From assembly GCA_002691835.1 (NCBI GenBank), contig NZJA01000005.1, forward strand, positions 1-28,449: 28,449 bases of DNA, written 5' to 3'. Positions 14,789-23,261 of the stretch are shown here, piece by piece. How positions within the stretch are numbered: the stretch's first letter is position 1; every line of letters begins with the position of its first letter. The position numbers and the translations under genes are program-made. Origin of the DNA: Planctomycetota bacterium (GTDB lineage: Bacteria > Planctomycetota > UBA8108 > UBA1146). The notes under the pieces are model-generated. The model did not search any database and had not been told where the DNA came from. It saw nothing but the letters and a program-made list of their open reading frames with translations.

Positions 14789-16749
14789 ATACGAAATCTG
14801 TTTGGATGCCTGAGGCTGACATGATCCAGAAGAGCCAGATCGTTCGGTGGCTCAGGAAGCTGGGAAGGGATGTGGATCTGGATCATCCCGCAGGCGCTAT
14901 TAATGACCTGATTCGCTGGAGCCAGGAAGAGAGTGGCGAATTTTGGCATGAGCTGATGAAGGATCTTGGAGTCGTCTGGTCGACGCCCTATGAGAAGGTC
15001 CTCGATACTTCCAAGGGGCCAGAGTGGGCCGATTGGTTCCAGGGCGGGAAGACCAATATCGCCCTCAACTGCGTCGACCTTCCTGCGACAGAGTCCCCTG
15101 ATCGTCTCGCTCTCGTGGGTGAAGAAGAAGACGGAACCGTCAACAGGTGGACTTTTGCTGAAGTCGCCGATGAAGTGGATCGCTGGGCTGCAGCGCTTCG
15201 CTGGAGAGGGGTCCAACCGGGTGACCGAGTGGCTTGCCTGATGCCGATGGTGGCTCAGGTTTCGATGGCCATGCTCGCAACGATGAAGGTGGGTGCGGTC
15301 TTTATTCCGATCTTTAGTGGTTACGCCGCCCCGTCGGTGAGAGAGAGATTGGAAGATTCAGGAGCATGTTGCCTGTTTACTGCGGATCTGGGTTATCGAA
15401 GAGGGCAATCCTTTGATCTGAAATCTCATGCAGATGAAGCCGTCGAAGGGCTGGAAAGCCTGAAGACCGTTTTTGTTCTACAGCGCGGAGATGGATCTTC
15501 TGCAATGCAGGAGGGGCGTGATTTTTGGTGGCATCAGATTCCCGAATTGGGAGAGGGTGACTCATCGACCCAAATGATGGCGTCGATGGATCCCGCACTC
15601 ATGATTTATACGAGCGGGACCACTGGAAAACCCAAAGGGACCGTCCATACCCATGCGGGCTGTATGGCTCAGATGGGCAAAGAGCTTCGATTCAACTTCG
15701 ACGTCGGTCAAAAAGATGATCTGTTTTGGTGGTATACGGACATTGGTTGGATGATGGGGCCTTGGGAGATCATAGGCTGCTGGTTAAACCGTACCCCCTT
15801 TCTCGTATGCGAAGGGGCCCCTGACTATCCCGGTCCCGATCGGCTTTGGGAGATGGTTCAGCGTCATCGAGTCACTCACCTGGGAATCAGCCCGACTGCG
15901 ATTCGCCTGTTGATGCGTTCCGGACGAGAGCCACTCGCTGGAAAGGATCTTTCTTCCCTGCGGATTCTGGGAAGCACCGGCGAGCCATGGGATTCAGACA
16001 GCTACCGCTGGTTCCATGAAAATGTGGGTGGAGGGTCACTGCCCATTATCAATATTTCTGGCGGCACAGATATCGTCGGCTGTTTCCTCGCACCCTTGCC
16101 GGTATTGCCGATCTCTGAAACTTCCTTGCAATCACCGGGTTTGGGAATGGATATCGATGTTTTTAATGAAGACGGTCAGTCTGTGATGGGTGAAGTCGGT
16201 TTTCTCGTCTGCAAGTCACCGGCTCCCTCGATGACCCGCTCTCTTTGGAAAGCGGATGAGAAATATCTTGAGACATATTGGAGTCGGTTTCCCGGAATCT
16301 GGAATCATGGAGATTGGGCGCGGAAAGATGAAGACGGTCAGTGGTACCTCTTTGGCCGAGCCGATGACACTCTCAATATCGCCGGGAGAAGAGTCGGCCC
16401 AGGTGAGGTGGAGTCAGCGCTGATTGAGCATGACGCGGTCAGTGAAGCTGCAGCGATTGGAGTCCCCGATGAACTGAAGGGCACAGAGCTCGTTTGCTTC
16501 GTCGTTCTGCACCCTGGGTTTGAAGAAACCGACAATCTTCGTGATCAGCTCAAGAGCCAGGTCGTAAAGGCGCTGGGTAAAGTCGATCGTCCCCGCTCTA
16601 TTTTCTATGTGGACGATCTTCCAAAGACTCGTAGTGCAAAAATTGTCAGAAGGCTCATCCGTGCCCGGCATCTGCAAGAGGCAGATCTGGGGGACTTGAC
16701 CAGCATTGCCAATCCGGAAGCCTTGGAAGGCATCGGTCGTTGTCGTTGA
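14785..16749 (+). CDS. Acetyl/acetoacetyl-CoA synthetase-like AMP-forming acyl-CoA ligase
   Basis: A 654-residue adenylate-forming ligase that activates a carboxylic acid with ATP and transfers it to CoA. The N-terminal acetyl-CoA-synthetase domain is visible (FWHELMKDLGVVW, WFQGGKTNIALNCVD). The P-loop YTSGTTGKPKGTVHTH starts at 275, the hinge region reads LFGRADDTLNIAGRRVGPGEVE, and the catalytic Lys619 lies in KTRSAKIVRR. The acyl-pocket motif is NISGGTDIVG rather than the WWQTETGG of true acetyl-CoA synthetases, as in acetoacetyl-CoA synthetases. This argues for an acid larger than acetate (inference). The TTG start at 14785 has GGAGA six bases upstream and shares TTGA with the previous stop. 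The gene ends one base before the convergent permease gene. Confidence 0.92.
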   Translation: MNTKSVWMPEADMIQKSQIVRWLRKLGRDVDLDHPAGAINDLIRWSQEESGEFWHELMKDLGVVWSTPYEKVLDTSKGPEWADWFQGGKTNIALNCVDLPATESPDRLALVGEEEDGTVNRWTFAEVADEVDRWAAALRWRGVQPGDRVACLMPMVAQVSMAMLATMKVGAVFIPIFSGYAAPSVRERLEDSGACCLFTADLGYRRGQSFDLKSHADEAVEGLESLKTVFVLQRGDGSSAMQEGRDFWWHQIPELGEGDSSTQMMASMDPALMIYTSGTTGKPKGTVHTHAGCMAQMGKELRFNFDVGQKDDLFWWYTDIGWMMGPWEIIGCWLNRTPFLVCEGAPDYPGPDRLWEMVQRHRVTHLGISPTAIRLLMRSGREPLAGKDLSSLRILGSTGEPWDSDSYRWFHENVGGGSLPIINISGGTDIVGCFLAPLPVLPISETSLQSPGLGMDIDVFNEDGQSVMGEVGFLVCKSPAPSMTRSLWKADEKYLETYWSRFPGIWNHGDWARKDEDGQWYLFGRADDTLNIAGRRVGPGEVESALIEHDAVSEAAAIGVPDELKGTELVCFVVLHPGFEETDNLRDQLKSQVVKALGKVDRPRSIFYVDDLPKTRSAKIVRRLIRARHLQEADLGDLTSIANPEALEGIGRCR

Positions 16750-16750
16750 T

Positions 16751-18061
16751 CTAGTCTTCGTGTTTGTGAGAAGAGCCGAGGAATGCTCTCGGGTCCGCTG
16801 CATCCCTGAGTCCGTCACCGAGGAAATTGTAAGCGAGGACAGCGAGGAAGATGAAGAACCCTGGCGTAATCAGCCATGGGTTGTATTTCATGACCTCAGT
16901 GACCTGGCAATCTTTCAAAAGAAGTCCCCATGATGCATCCGGTTCTGTAATCCCGAATCCAAGATAGGAAAGGGCGACCTCTCCGAGGATGTAGTAAGGC
17001 ACGTAGAGGGTGGCAGTGACGATGACGATGGAGGCGGTATTGGGAAGCAAGTGTCGAAGGATGACTCTCAGCGACGATCCACCCAGAGACTTGGCCGCGA
17101 GTGCATATTCGCTCTCGCGCAGACTCAGGACCATTCCTCGAATCATACGGCCTGTACTGGCCCAGCCGACGATCGCCAAAATGGCGACAATCATGATGTA
17201 GGTTTGCCGTGATGAGAGGTCGTTGGGCAAGGCGTAGCGGAGTGTCAGGATCAGGTAAAGTCCCGGAATGGCCAGTAGCAGTTCCACTAATCGCATTAGA
17301 AGGAAATCCCAGATTCCTCCGAAGTAACCGGCGAGACCTCCAATGAACAGACCGATCGAGATACTGATGAAAATTCCGATCAGGCCGACTGAGAGAGACA
17401 CTTGTCCGCCATACAGGATTCGAGTCCATAAATCTCTGCCGAGGATATCGGTTCCGAGAAGGAAAAGGCCTGTGTGCAGGTTCTGCTCTTTAGGGACATC
17501 CTCTGGAGAAATTCCCATGAGGTGAGTTCTGCCAAAGATTCTGAAGAATCCGCAGAGGCTGAATACTTCATGTTTTTCAGCCGATTGGATCAGGAATCGA
17601 ATAGGGATGCTGATGGTTCGATCCTCGGCAAGGATGTATTCCATCTCGCCGTATTCATCCCATGATTCGTACTCTCTCAGAGGGTGGACGTGGGGTCGCA
17701 GAGTGAAGCTCCCGGAGCTGTCATGGAAATGAACCCCTCCATTGAACCAGTCCCAGTTGCGTTCGTAGGTCGGGAGCAGGATCTCGTTAAAGTCTTCGTC
17801 TTCCGCCAGAATCTCACCGGTTTGGTTGATCGTGTAGCCGCCCACCAACATCGGACCGTATTTGACGGTGTACTTGTTCGTGTCATTCATTCCGTAGGGA
17901 GCGATGAAGCCACCAAAGCTGCACATGAGATAGAGGACTACCAGAATTGCGCCACCGGTCATCGCCAGCTTGTTCTTGCGAAGACGCATCCACAGAATGG
18001 CCCATGGACCGCGTGGGGGTGGCATGCCGGAGTCTTTGGCCTTGTCGGCGGTGGTGTTCAT
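16751..18061 (-). CDS. Peptide-type ABC transporter permease, OppC/DppC family, with large extracytoplasmic loop (system A)
   Basis: A 436-residue inner-membrane permease; ordinary OppC proteins are near 300. An N-terminal membrane helix (about 34-56) is followed by a loop of about 140 residues before the family motif LGTDILGRD (GTD at 203). The BPD_transp_1 core comes next, including RMIRGMVLSLRESEYALAAKSLGGS, the ATPase-contacting EAA loop, and GDGLRDAADPR near the end. The loop segment ISIPIRFLIQ…FGRTHLMG resembles a known long-loop OppC subclass, from memory. The start ATG overlaps the OppB stop (TGATG), so the pair is coupled. No ATPase gene follows; the next gene converges one base away. 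Confidence 0.93.
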   Translation of the reverse strand: MNTTADKAKDSGMPPPRGPWAILWMRLRKNKLAMTGGAILVVLYLMCSFGGFIAPYGMNDTNKYTVKYGPMLVGGYTINQTGEILAEDEDFNEILLPTYERNWDWFNGGVHFHDSSGSFTLRPHVHPLREYESWDEYGEMEYILAEDRTISIPIRFLIQSAEKHEVFSLCGFFRIFGRTHLMGISPEDVPKEQNLHTGLFLLGTDILGRDLWTRILYGGQVSLSVGLIGIFISISIGLFIGGLAGYFGGIWDFLLMRLVELLLAIPGLYLILTLRYALPNDLSSRQTYIMIVAILAIVGWASTGRMIRGMVLSLRESEYALAAKSLGGSSLRVILRHLLPNTASIVIVTATLYVPYYILGEVALSYLGFGITEPDASWGLLLKDCQVTEVMKYNPWLITPGFFIFLAVLAYNFLGDGLRDAADPRAFLGSSHKHED

Positions 18062-19236
18062 CAGGACAACCTCACCCTCGGATCAACGACGGCGAGAAGC
18101 AGGTCGGCGACCAGGTTACCAAACACGAGGAGAAGAGTAGAAATCAATACGCTGGCGAGAACCAACGGTTCATCCTTGGCACTGATGGCTTCAAAAATCA
18201 GTCTGCCCAATCCGGGCCAATTCATGACAATTTCCACCAGTAATGAACCGCTCAGCAGGCTGGCCAGCGAGTATCCAAAGAGAGTGACCAGAGGATTGAC
18301 GGCGTTACGGAAAGCATGCTTGAAGAGGACTCCCTGGTTGGAGACACCTTTGGCGCGGGCGGTGCGGACATAATCCTGTCCGAGCGCTTCGATCATGTTT
18401 CCACGGGCCTGTCGCATGTAGCCCGCCATTGCTGAAGTTCCCAAGACCAGTGCAGGCAAGACCAGATGGTGCAACCGGTTGGCAATCTTTCCGAAGAATC
18501 CGTAACTGTCATAGTCGAGGGACCTCATATCCCCGATGGGGAACCATCCGGTGTATGAAGCGAATAGCATCGCCAGCAATGCGAAGAAAACAGTTGGAAT
18601 CGATAATCCCAGAAAAGCGATGATGCCGGCAGTGTGGTCGAGGCGGGAATTGGGTTTGACCGCAGCGAAGACCCCCAGTGGAATCCCGAGCCCGTAAGCG
18701 ATGAAGAGCGCAGCGAGGGAAAGGGTCAGGGTATTCAGCAGTCTTTCGGCGATAATTCCAAACACGGGACGATTGAACTTGTAAGAAATGCCGAAATCGA
18801 GAGTCATGGCATTCAGCAGCCATGAGAAGAATCCTTCTATGGCCCCGACTTTGCGATAGACCACCGCTTCGTCATCACACTGGTACTGAATACCTTCCAC
18901 CTGAAATTTGAGCAAGCTGCGACTGGCCGCTTTGGCATGGACCGCGGTTCCGTCCTTCAGGATCACCGGACGATCACCGCCGTCATCCACAAAAGACCAG
19001 GTATGCCCCTCATCACGAAAGTCGCCGATCGCGATCAGCTGACTTCGGTTGAGTCTGATGAGTAATCCTGCATTTTCTTTTTGACGCAGCACTTCAGTGG
19101 TGGAGCGACTCGGATCCGCTTCCATTTGGCTGTAGAAATCCCCGGGTGCCTGCTTGAGAAGCAAGAACGTCAGGAAGGAGACCACCAAAACCAGAGGTGG
19201 AATCGAGATCAGTCGACGCAGGCTGAAAGTCAGCAA
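18061..19236 (-). CDS. Peptide-type ABC transporter permease, OppB/DppB family, with enlarged extracytoplasmic loop (system A)
   Basis: A 391-residue inner-membrane permease; usual OppB is 305-340. The start TTG at 19236 gives the typical short N-terminus MLTFSLRRLISIPPLV and has GGTGGAG eight bases upstream, just after the binding-protein stop. A TTG at 19281 would add 15 residues inside that gene. After helix 1 there is an extra, mostly polar segment at about residues 60-132 before the standard SWLLNAMTLDFGIS. The core has QDYVRTARAKGVSNQGVLFKHAFRNA, the EAA loop that contacts the ATPase, and the C-terminal VDPRVRLS. It works with the OppC partner and the upstream lipoprotein. The enlarged loops in both permeases are probably matched. 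Confidence 0.93.
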   Translation of the reverse strand: MLTFSLRRLISIPPLVLVVSFLTFLLLKQAPGDFYSQMEADPSRSTTEVLRQKENAGLLIRLNRSQLIAIGDFRDEGHTWSFVDDGGDRPVILKDGTAVHAKAASRSLLKFQVEGIQYQCDDEAVVYRKVGAIEGFFSWLLNAMTLDFGISYKFNRPVFGIIAERLLNTLTLSLAALFIAYGLGIPLGVFAAVKPNSRLDHTAGIIAFLGLSIPTVFFALLAMLFASYTGWFPIGDMRSLDYDSYGFFGKIANRLHHLVLPALVLGTSAMAGYMRQARGNMIEALGQDYVRTARAKGVSNQGVLFKHAFRNAVNPLVTLFGYSLASLLSGSLLVEIVMNWPGLGRLIFEAISAKDEPLVLASVLISTLLLVFGNLVADLLLAVVDPRVRLS

Positions 19237-19252
19237 GATGAATTCTCCACCG

Positions 19253-21202
19253 CTAGGGTTGTACTTTCCAAAGGGACTCAAGGTTCCAGGTCATTTGGGG
19301 TCTCAGCAGGCTCGGCCAAAGATTGCCGATGCGTCCTTCCTGTGAGGCCGCATAGGAATTGGCAGCGATCAGGTAAAGGATCGGAATATTCTGTCCGATC
19401 AGTTCCTGAACTTCGTCGTAATACTTTTTTCGAACTTTGTCGTCGAGCTCTTCGTCCATCATGGCCATCAAATTGTCGATTTTGGCTTCCCAGTCGGTCG
19501 CCGGTTCCGGCTGCTGGGGGTACCACGCATGAAGACGGCCACTGGAGAGCGTAATGTTCTTGCCATTGGCCGGATCAGGGGGCACACCCGAACCCCAACC
19601 GAGAAGGATCATGTCCCATTTGTGGCTGTCCCGAAGGCTGGTGACGAGGTCATTGAAAGCGATCGGCTTGAAGTTGACTTCAAGACCCAGATTGACCAGA
19701 TCCTTGCTGATCAGGTTACCGACTTGCTGACGCAGGTTGTTTTCGACATTGGTATTGAGTGAGAAGCTGATCTTTCGACCTTTGTCGTCTTCTCTGAAAC
19801 CATCGCCATCCCGGTCGGTCCAGCCGAGGCCATCGAGGATCGATTTGGCCTTCTCCAGATCGTGAGGGTACTTGAGGACTCCCGAGTGGTACCAGGACTT
19901 GTTGCCGGGGGTGATGCTTGACCAGATCGCCGTAGCGCGACCCTGGAATGCGGTCCGCTTGATTCCATCCCGGTCTATGGCGTGGTTGACGGCCTTGCGG
20001 AATTCGAGATTGTTGAACCAGTAGGACTTGGCTTCGTCGACAAAGGGTTCTCCGGTATCGGCGTTCTTGCCCGGGTGCAAATTGAAACAAACCCAATTGC
20101 TGTTGAGGCTGACACCGAGACGAATCAGGCTTGCCTTGTTTTCTTTTTCCATGGCAACCGCTTCACGGAAATGGTCTGCGGGGACGTCCTCGAAGATGTC
20201 CAATTCGCCGGCTTCGAATTTCTGCCAGAGGAGATTGAGATCTTTGACGAGAACGATCACGACTTCGTCGAGATATGGGAGCCTTTGGTTACGGGAATCG
20301 ACTTTCCAGTAATGCGGATTGCGTTGATAGACGATTTTTTCGGCGGCCACGTATTGCTTGAGAATAAAGGGCCCTGAGCCGACAAGGTCTGCAGGATCCG
20401 CATTGGAAGTCATCTGTTGCAAGATCGTCGGGTCTTTGTCCTGTAAATGATCACGCCATTTGTGTTCTGGAATGATGCTGACATTGCCGACATGAGTCAG
20501 GAACTGGGAGTCGATCCTCTTCAGTTTGAAGACCAGGGCGTTGCGCTCCTTGTCCGCCATCACCTCTGGAAGTTCACCCGTTTCGGGGTGCTTGAATCCG
20601 TCCTTGATGCTGGTGGCGATCTGGGGGTGGAAAACCGCCTGGAATGAGAACAGGGCGTCCTCCACGTCGAGGGTTTCCCCATCGGACCAGCGGATTCCTT
20701 CACGGAGAAAAAAGGTCCAGGTCAACTGGTCGTCGGACACTTCCCAAGATTTGGCAAGAGAGGGTTCCCTTTGCCATTTGCCGTTGTTGTAGGTCACCAG
20801 CGGTGAGAAGACGAGGGCGCGGATCTCCTGGTCAGTCGCCCCTTTCGGCTCCACTGGATTGAAGGTCTCCACCTCACCCAAAACGGCATAAACAAATCGG
20901 CCCCCGTAAGTGCCGGTTCGATTGACCTGAATGGCTTCGGGACTGGCTTCTCCAATGAACGGAGGATTGGGTACTCCTACTGGCTGATCAGGATCGGGTT
21001 TCGGTTCTTCTGGCCGATCCATTTTGCTCACCCTGACGACCCTCGGCTTTTTGGGAGTGGTCTCTTCCTTGGTGGAAGAACGAGCCTCTTCGCCGCTGGT
21101 TGACGGAGCGGGGTTTTGGGAGGTGCAGCTACTCAGGAGTGCTGAGATTGCAAAGCCAAGGCTGAGAATCCAGACATGGGAAGTTCTGTGCATGAGATTC
21201 AT
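19253..21202 (-). CDS. Family 5 extracellular solute-binding lipoprotein (system A)
   Basis: A 649-residue peptide/oligopeptide-type binding protein. The signal peptide ends in the lipobox LLSSC (Cys26), so it should be lipid-anchored outside the cytoplasmic membrane. A Pro/Glu/Lys-rich linker of about 60 residues precedes the SBP_bac_5 domain: LVFSPLVTYNNGKWQREPSLAKSWEVS and LREGIRWSDGETLDVEDALFSF are family hallmarks. Later segments (NLEFRKAVNHAIDRDGI, AKSILDGLGW) also fit. The ATG at 21202 follows an AGG-containing leader; a GTG at 21250 is less likely. It is longer than common DppA/OppA proteins, matching the enlarged permeases downstream. It is the first gene of operon A and diverges from the system B binding protein. 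Confidence 0.94.
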   Translation of the reverse strand: MNLMHRTSHVWILSLGFAISALLSSCTSQNPAPSTSGEEARSSTKEETTPKKPRVVRVSKMDRPEEPKPDPDQPVGVPNPPFIGEASPEAIQVNRTGTYGGRFVYAVLGEVETFNPVEPKGATDQEIRALVFSPLVTYNNGKWQREPSLAKSWEVSDDQLTWTFFLREGIRWSDGETLDVEDALFSFQAVFHPQIATSIKDGFKHPETGELPEVMADKERNALVFKLKRIDSQFLTHVGNVSIIPEHKWRDHLQDKDPTILQQMTSNADPADLVGSGPFILKQYVAAEKIVYQRNPHYWKVDSRNQRLPYLDEVVIVLVKDLNLLWQKFEAGELDIFEDVPADHFREAVAMEKENKASLIRLGVSLNSNWVCFNLHPGKNADTGEPFVDEAKSYWFNNLEFRKAVNHAIDRDGIKRTAFQGRATAIWSSITPGNKSWYHSGVLKYPHDLEKAKSILDGLGWTDRDGDGFREDDKGRKISFSLNTNVENNLRQQVGNLISKDLVNLGLEVNFKPIAFNDLVTSLRDSHKWDMILLGWGSGVPPDPANGKNITLSSGRLHAWYPQQPEPATDWEAKIDNLMAMMDEELDDKVRKKYYDEVQELIGQNIPILYLIAANSYAASQEGRIGNLWPSLLRPQMTWNLESLWKVQP

Positions 21203-21509
21203 GGCAGTTACCTGATTTCTGTGTTCGAGGCCCTCAAGCCAATATTCCACGAAAATGGCGTTTGTCCTGCTTTTGACATTGGGTTTCCGGAATAGCCTGG
21301 GAGGGCTTCCGGAAGTAAGGGAGGATAACGTATTCAGCCCGGATGGCTATGGGAATCGGCCTCAGTGATCGGTCTGATCAAACCCAGATGTCAGCGGTAT
21401 GGTCGCAGTTTTACCCGTTTTCGATTACCTTGCCGGAGGATCGCCTCTGCGGCCTGTGTTTTTGCTTGCTTCTGCGTGCGATCCCACCTTCGAAGCTGAG
21501 AGGTCATTC
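21203..21509. other. Divergent regulatory region between transport systems A and B
   Basis: A 307-bp gap between two divergently transcribed binding-protein genes with no supportable gene inside. It holds a TTGACA (21273-21278) without a good -10 and two TTCCGGAA palindromes (21285-21292, 21307-21314). A short upstream in-frame stretch of the system B gene from 21399 is open but has no ribosome site and is better seen as leader. Confidence 0.55.
21285..21314. promoter_or_regulatory. Paired TTCCGGAA palindromes, possible operator
   Basis: Two identical 8-bp palindromes at 21285-21292 and 21307-21314 are exactly 22 bp apart, about two helical turns, so they face the same side of the DNA. They lie between the divergent starts of systems A and B, where one dimeric regulator could control both. 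TTCCGGAA also occurs singly inside genes here, so the motif alone is not specific. Confidence 0.35.
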
Positions 21510-23246
21510 ATGCTTTCTGATCAGAGCGTTTCACGCATTGTTTCGAGAATCGCACACTTCAAGTCGGTCTTTGTCGGGATGTTCTGTGGAGCAGTCCTCG
21601 TTTCGATGGCGGGCTGCACTTCCCAGTCATCTGCTCCGGTGAAGGGGGGGAAGCTTGAGATCGAGAGTATCGCTGCCCCTTCCTCGGAAAATGTTTTTCG
21701 TATTCCGCTGATGACGAATCCGCCTGATCTGGACCCGATTCTGGTTTCAGATACGACTTCCGACGGAGTGGCTTCCAAGATTTTCAACACCTTGCTCGAT
21801 TACAATCCTCAGCTGGAACTTGAGCCTTGCCTCGCAGTGGCAATGCCGACGATCTCTGAGGGTGGACGCGTTTATGAGTTTGAACTGCGCAAGGATGTTC
21901 GCTTCACCAATGGTCGAGCAGTCACTGCTGCAGATATCAAGTACAGCATTCAGCGTCTCGCATCGGTCAGGTCAAAGCGTTCCAATCTGGTGGGTCCCAT
22001 TGTTGGCGGTAAAGAAGCGGTGGATGCCGCACGTTCGAATCAGATCGATTCCCCGGAGATTTCCGGGATTGAGGTTGTCGGTGATCATTCACTGAAAATC
22101 ACACTGACAGAGCCCTATGCTCCTTTCATCTACAATCTTGCGATGGTCAACACCGCAGCGGTTCCGCGGGAGTCGATTGAAGAATTCGGAGATGGATTTT
22201 CGCGAAATCCCGTCGGCACCGGTCCCTTTGTTCTGTCCGAATGGAAAGAAGGGGTTTCTTTGAAGTTGACGGCTAATCCGAACTACTTCGAAGGCGCACC
22301 GAAGCTTTCCGGAATCCATTATCGTGTAATTCCCGAGTCGCTGGCTCAATTAGAAGAGTACAAGGCCGGTAATTTTGAGGTGCTTGGCGTGACTCAGGGA
22401 ATCTATCCCAAATGGAAAAATTCAAATCGAGCCAACGAAGTCAAAATCTGGCCTTCGTTGGCTGTGATGTACTACGGTTTTAATCTGGAAAAAGCAGGGT
22501 CTCCTTATGCGGGAGATTCTGAGAGTGCCCGAAAGTTGCGGGAAGCGATCAATCTGGCTGTGGATCGCCAATTTCTCGGAGAGATCTTGCTTGAGGGGCG
22601 CTACTACCCCGCCAATGGAATTCTTCCGCCAGGAATTCTCGGTCATAACAGCGAGCGTCCAGCATTTGGGAAAGACATCGAAAAAGCCAAAGCATTGCTG
22701 GCTCAGGCGGGCTATCCGAATGGTGAGGGACTACCGGAGGTGGACCTTTGGTTCAACACGCAGGGTGATAACTCCAAGATTGCTCAAGCGGTTCAGGCTG
22801 ACCTGAAAAAGGTCGGCATTCCGATCGGTCTCAAGATGCTCGACTGGGGAGCATTCATCGAAGCTACAGACTCCGGTGAGCCTTCCTTCTTCCGATTGGG
22901 ATGGGTCGCAGACTATCCCGATGCGGAAAACTTTCTCGCATTTTTGTTCCATACGAAAAACAAAGGTTCCAATGGAAATGTGTCTTTTTATGGAAATCCG
23001 GAAGTCGATCAACTCATCGACAACTCTTACACGGAGACCGATTCTGCCAAACGGATGAAACTCCTTCAGGAGGCCGAGTCCAAAATTATCGCAGACAGTC
23101 CTTGGTTGTTCCTTCTCTTTGGTCAAGAAACGGTTTTACTGAAGCCTTACGTGAAAAATTTCAACCCGACCGGAATGTGTGACGATGTCCAGGGCAATCA
23201 TGTTCGCTGGCACCTCGTCGAACTTGCTGGCGAAAGCCAAGAATAG
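21510..23246 (+). CDS. Family 5 extracellular solute-binding lipoprotein (system B)
   Basis: A 578-residue peptide-type binding protein. The start ATG at 21510 has GAGAGG six bases upstream; an open frame from 21399 lacks a site and would bury the signal peptide. The signal ends in the lipobox SMAGC (Cys36). SBP_bac_5 hallmarks follow: NTLLDYNPQLELEPCLAVAMP, LRKDVRFTNGRAVTAADIKYS, NPVGTGPFVL, and LREAINLAVDRQFLGEILLEG. The C-terminal part (RLGWVADYPDAENFLAFLF) is typical of DppA/OppA-like proteins. The substrate is unknown. It is followed after 15 bp by its OppB partner and is transcribed divergently from system A. Confidence 0.94.
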   Translation: MLSDQSVSRIVSRIAHFKSVFVGMFCGAVLVSMAGCTSQSSAPVKGGKLEIESIAAPSSENVFRIPLMTNPPDLDPILVSDTTSDGVASKIFNTLLDYNPQLELEPCLAVAMPTISEGGRVYEFELRKDVRFTNGRAVTAADIKYSIQRLASVRSKRSNLVGPIVGGKEAVDAARSNQIDSPEISGIEVVGDHSLKITLTEPYAPFIYNLAMVNTAAVPRESIEEFGDGFSRNPVGTGPFVLSEWKEGVSLKLTANPNYFEGAPKLSGIHYRVIPESLAQLEEYKAGNFEVLGVTQGIYPKWKNSNRANEVKIWPSLAVMYYGFNLEKAGSPYAGDSESARKLREAINLAVDRQFLGEILLEGRYYPANGILPPGILGHNSERPAFGKDIEKAKALLAQAGYPNGEGLPEVDLWFNTQGDNSKIAQAVQADLKKVGIPIGLKMLDWGAFIEATDSGEPSFFRLGWVADYPDAENFLAFLFHTKNKGSNGNVSFYGNPEVDQLIDNSYTETDSAKRMKLLQEAESKIIADSPWLFLLFGQETVLLKPYVKNFNPTGMCDDVQGNHVRWHLVELAGESQE

Positions 23247-23261
23247 GCAAAAGGGGATACT

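Noticed and set aside
21399..21509. N-terminal extension of the system B binding protein
   Set aside because: It lacks a ribosome site and would place 37 residues before a clear lipoprotein signal; the ATG at 21510 has GAGAGG.
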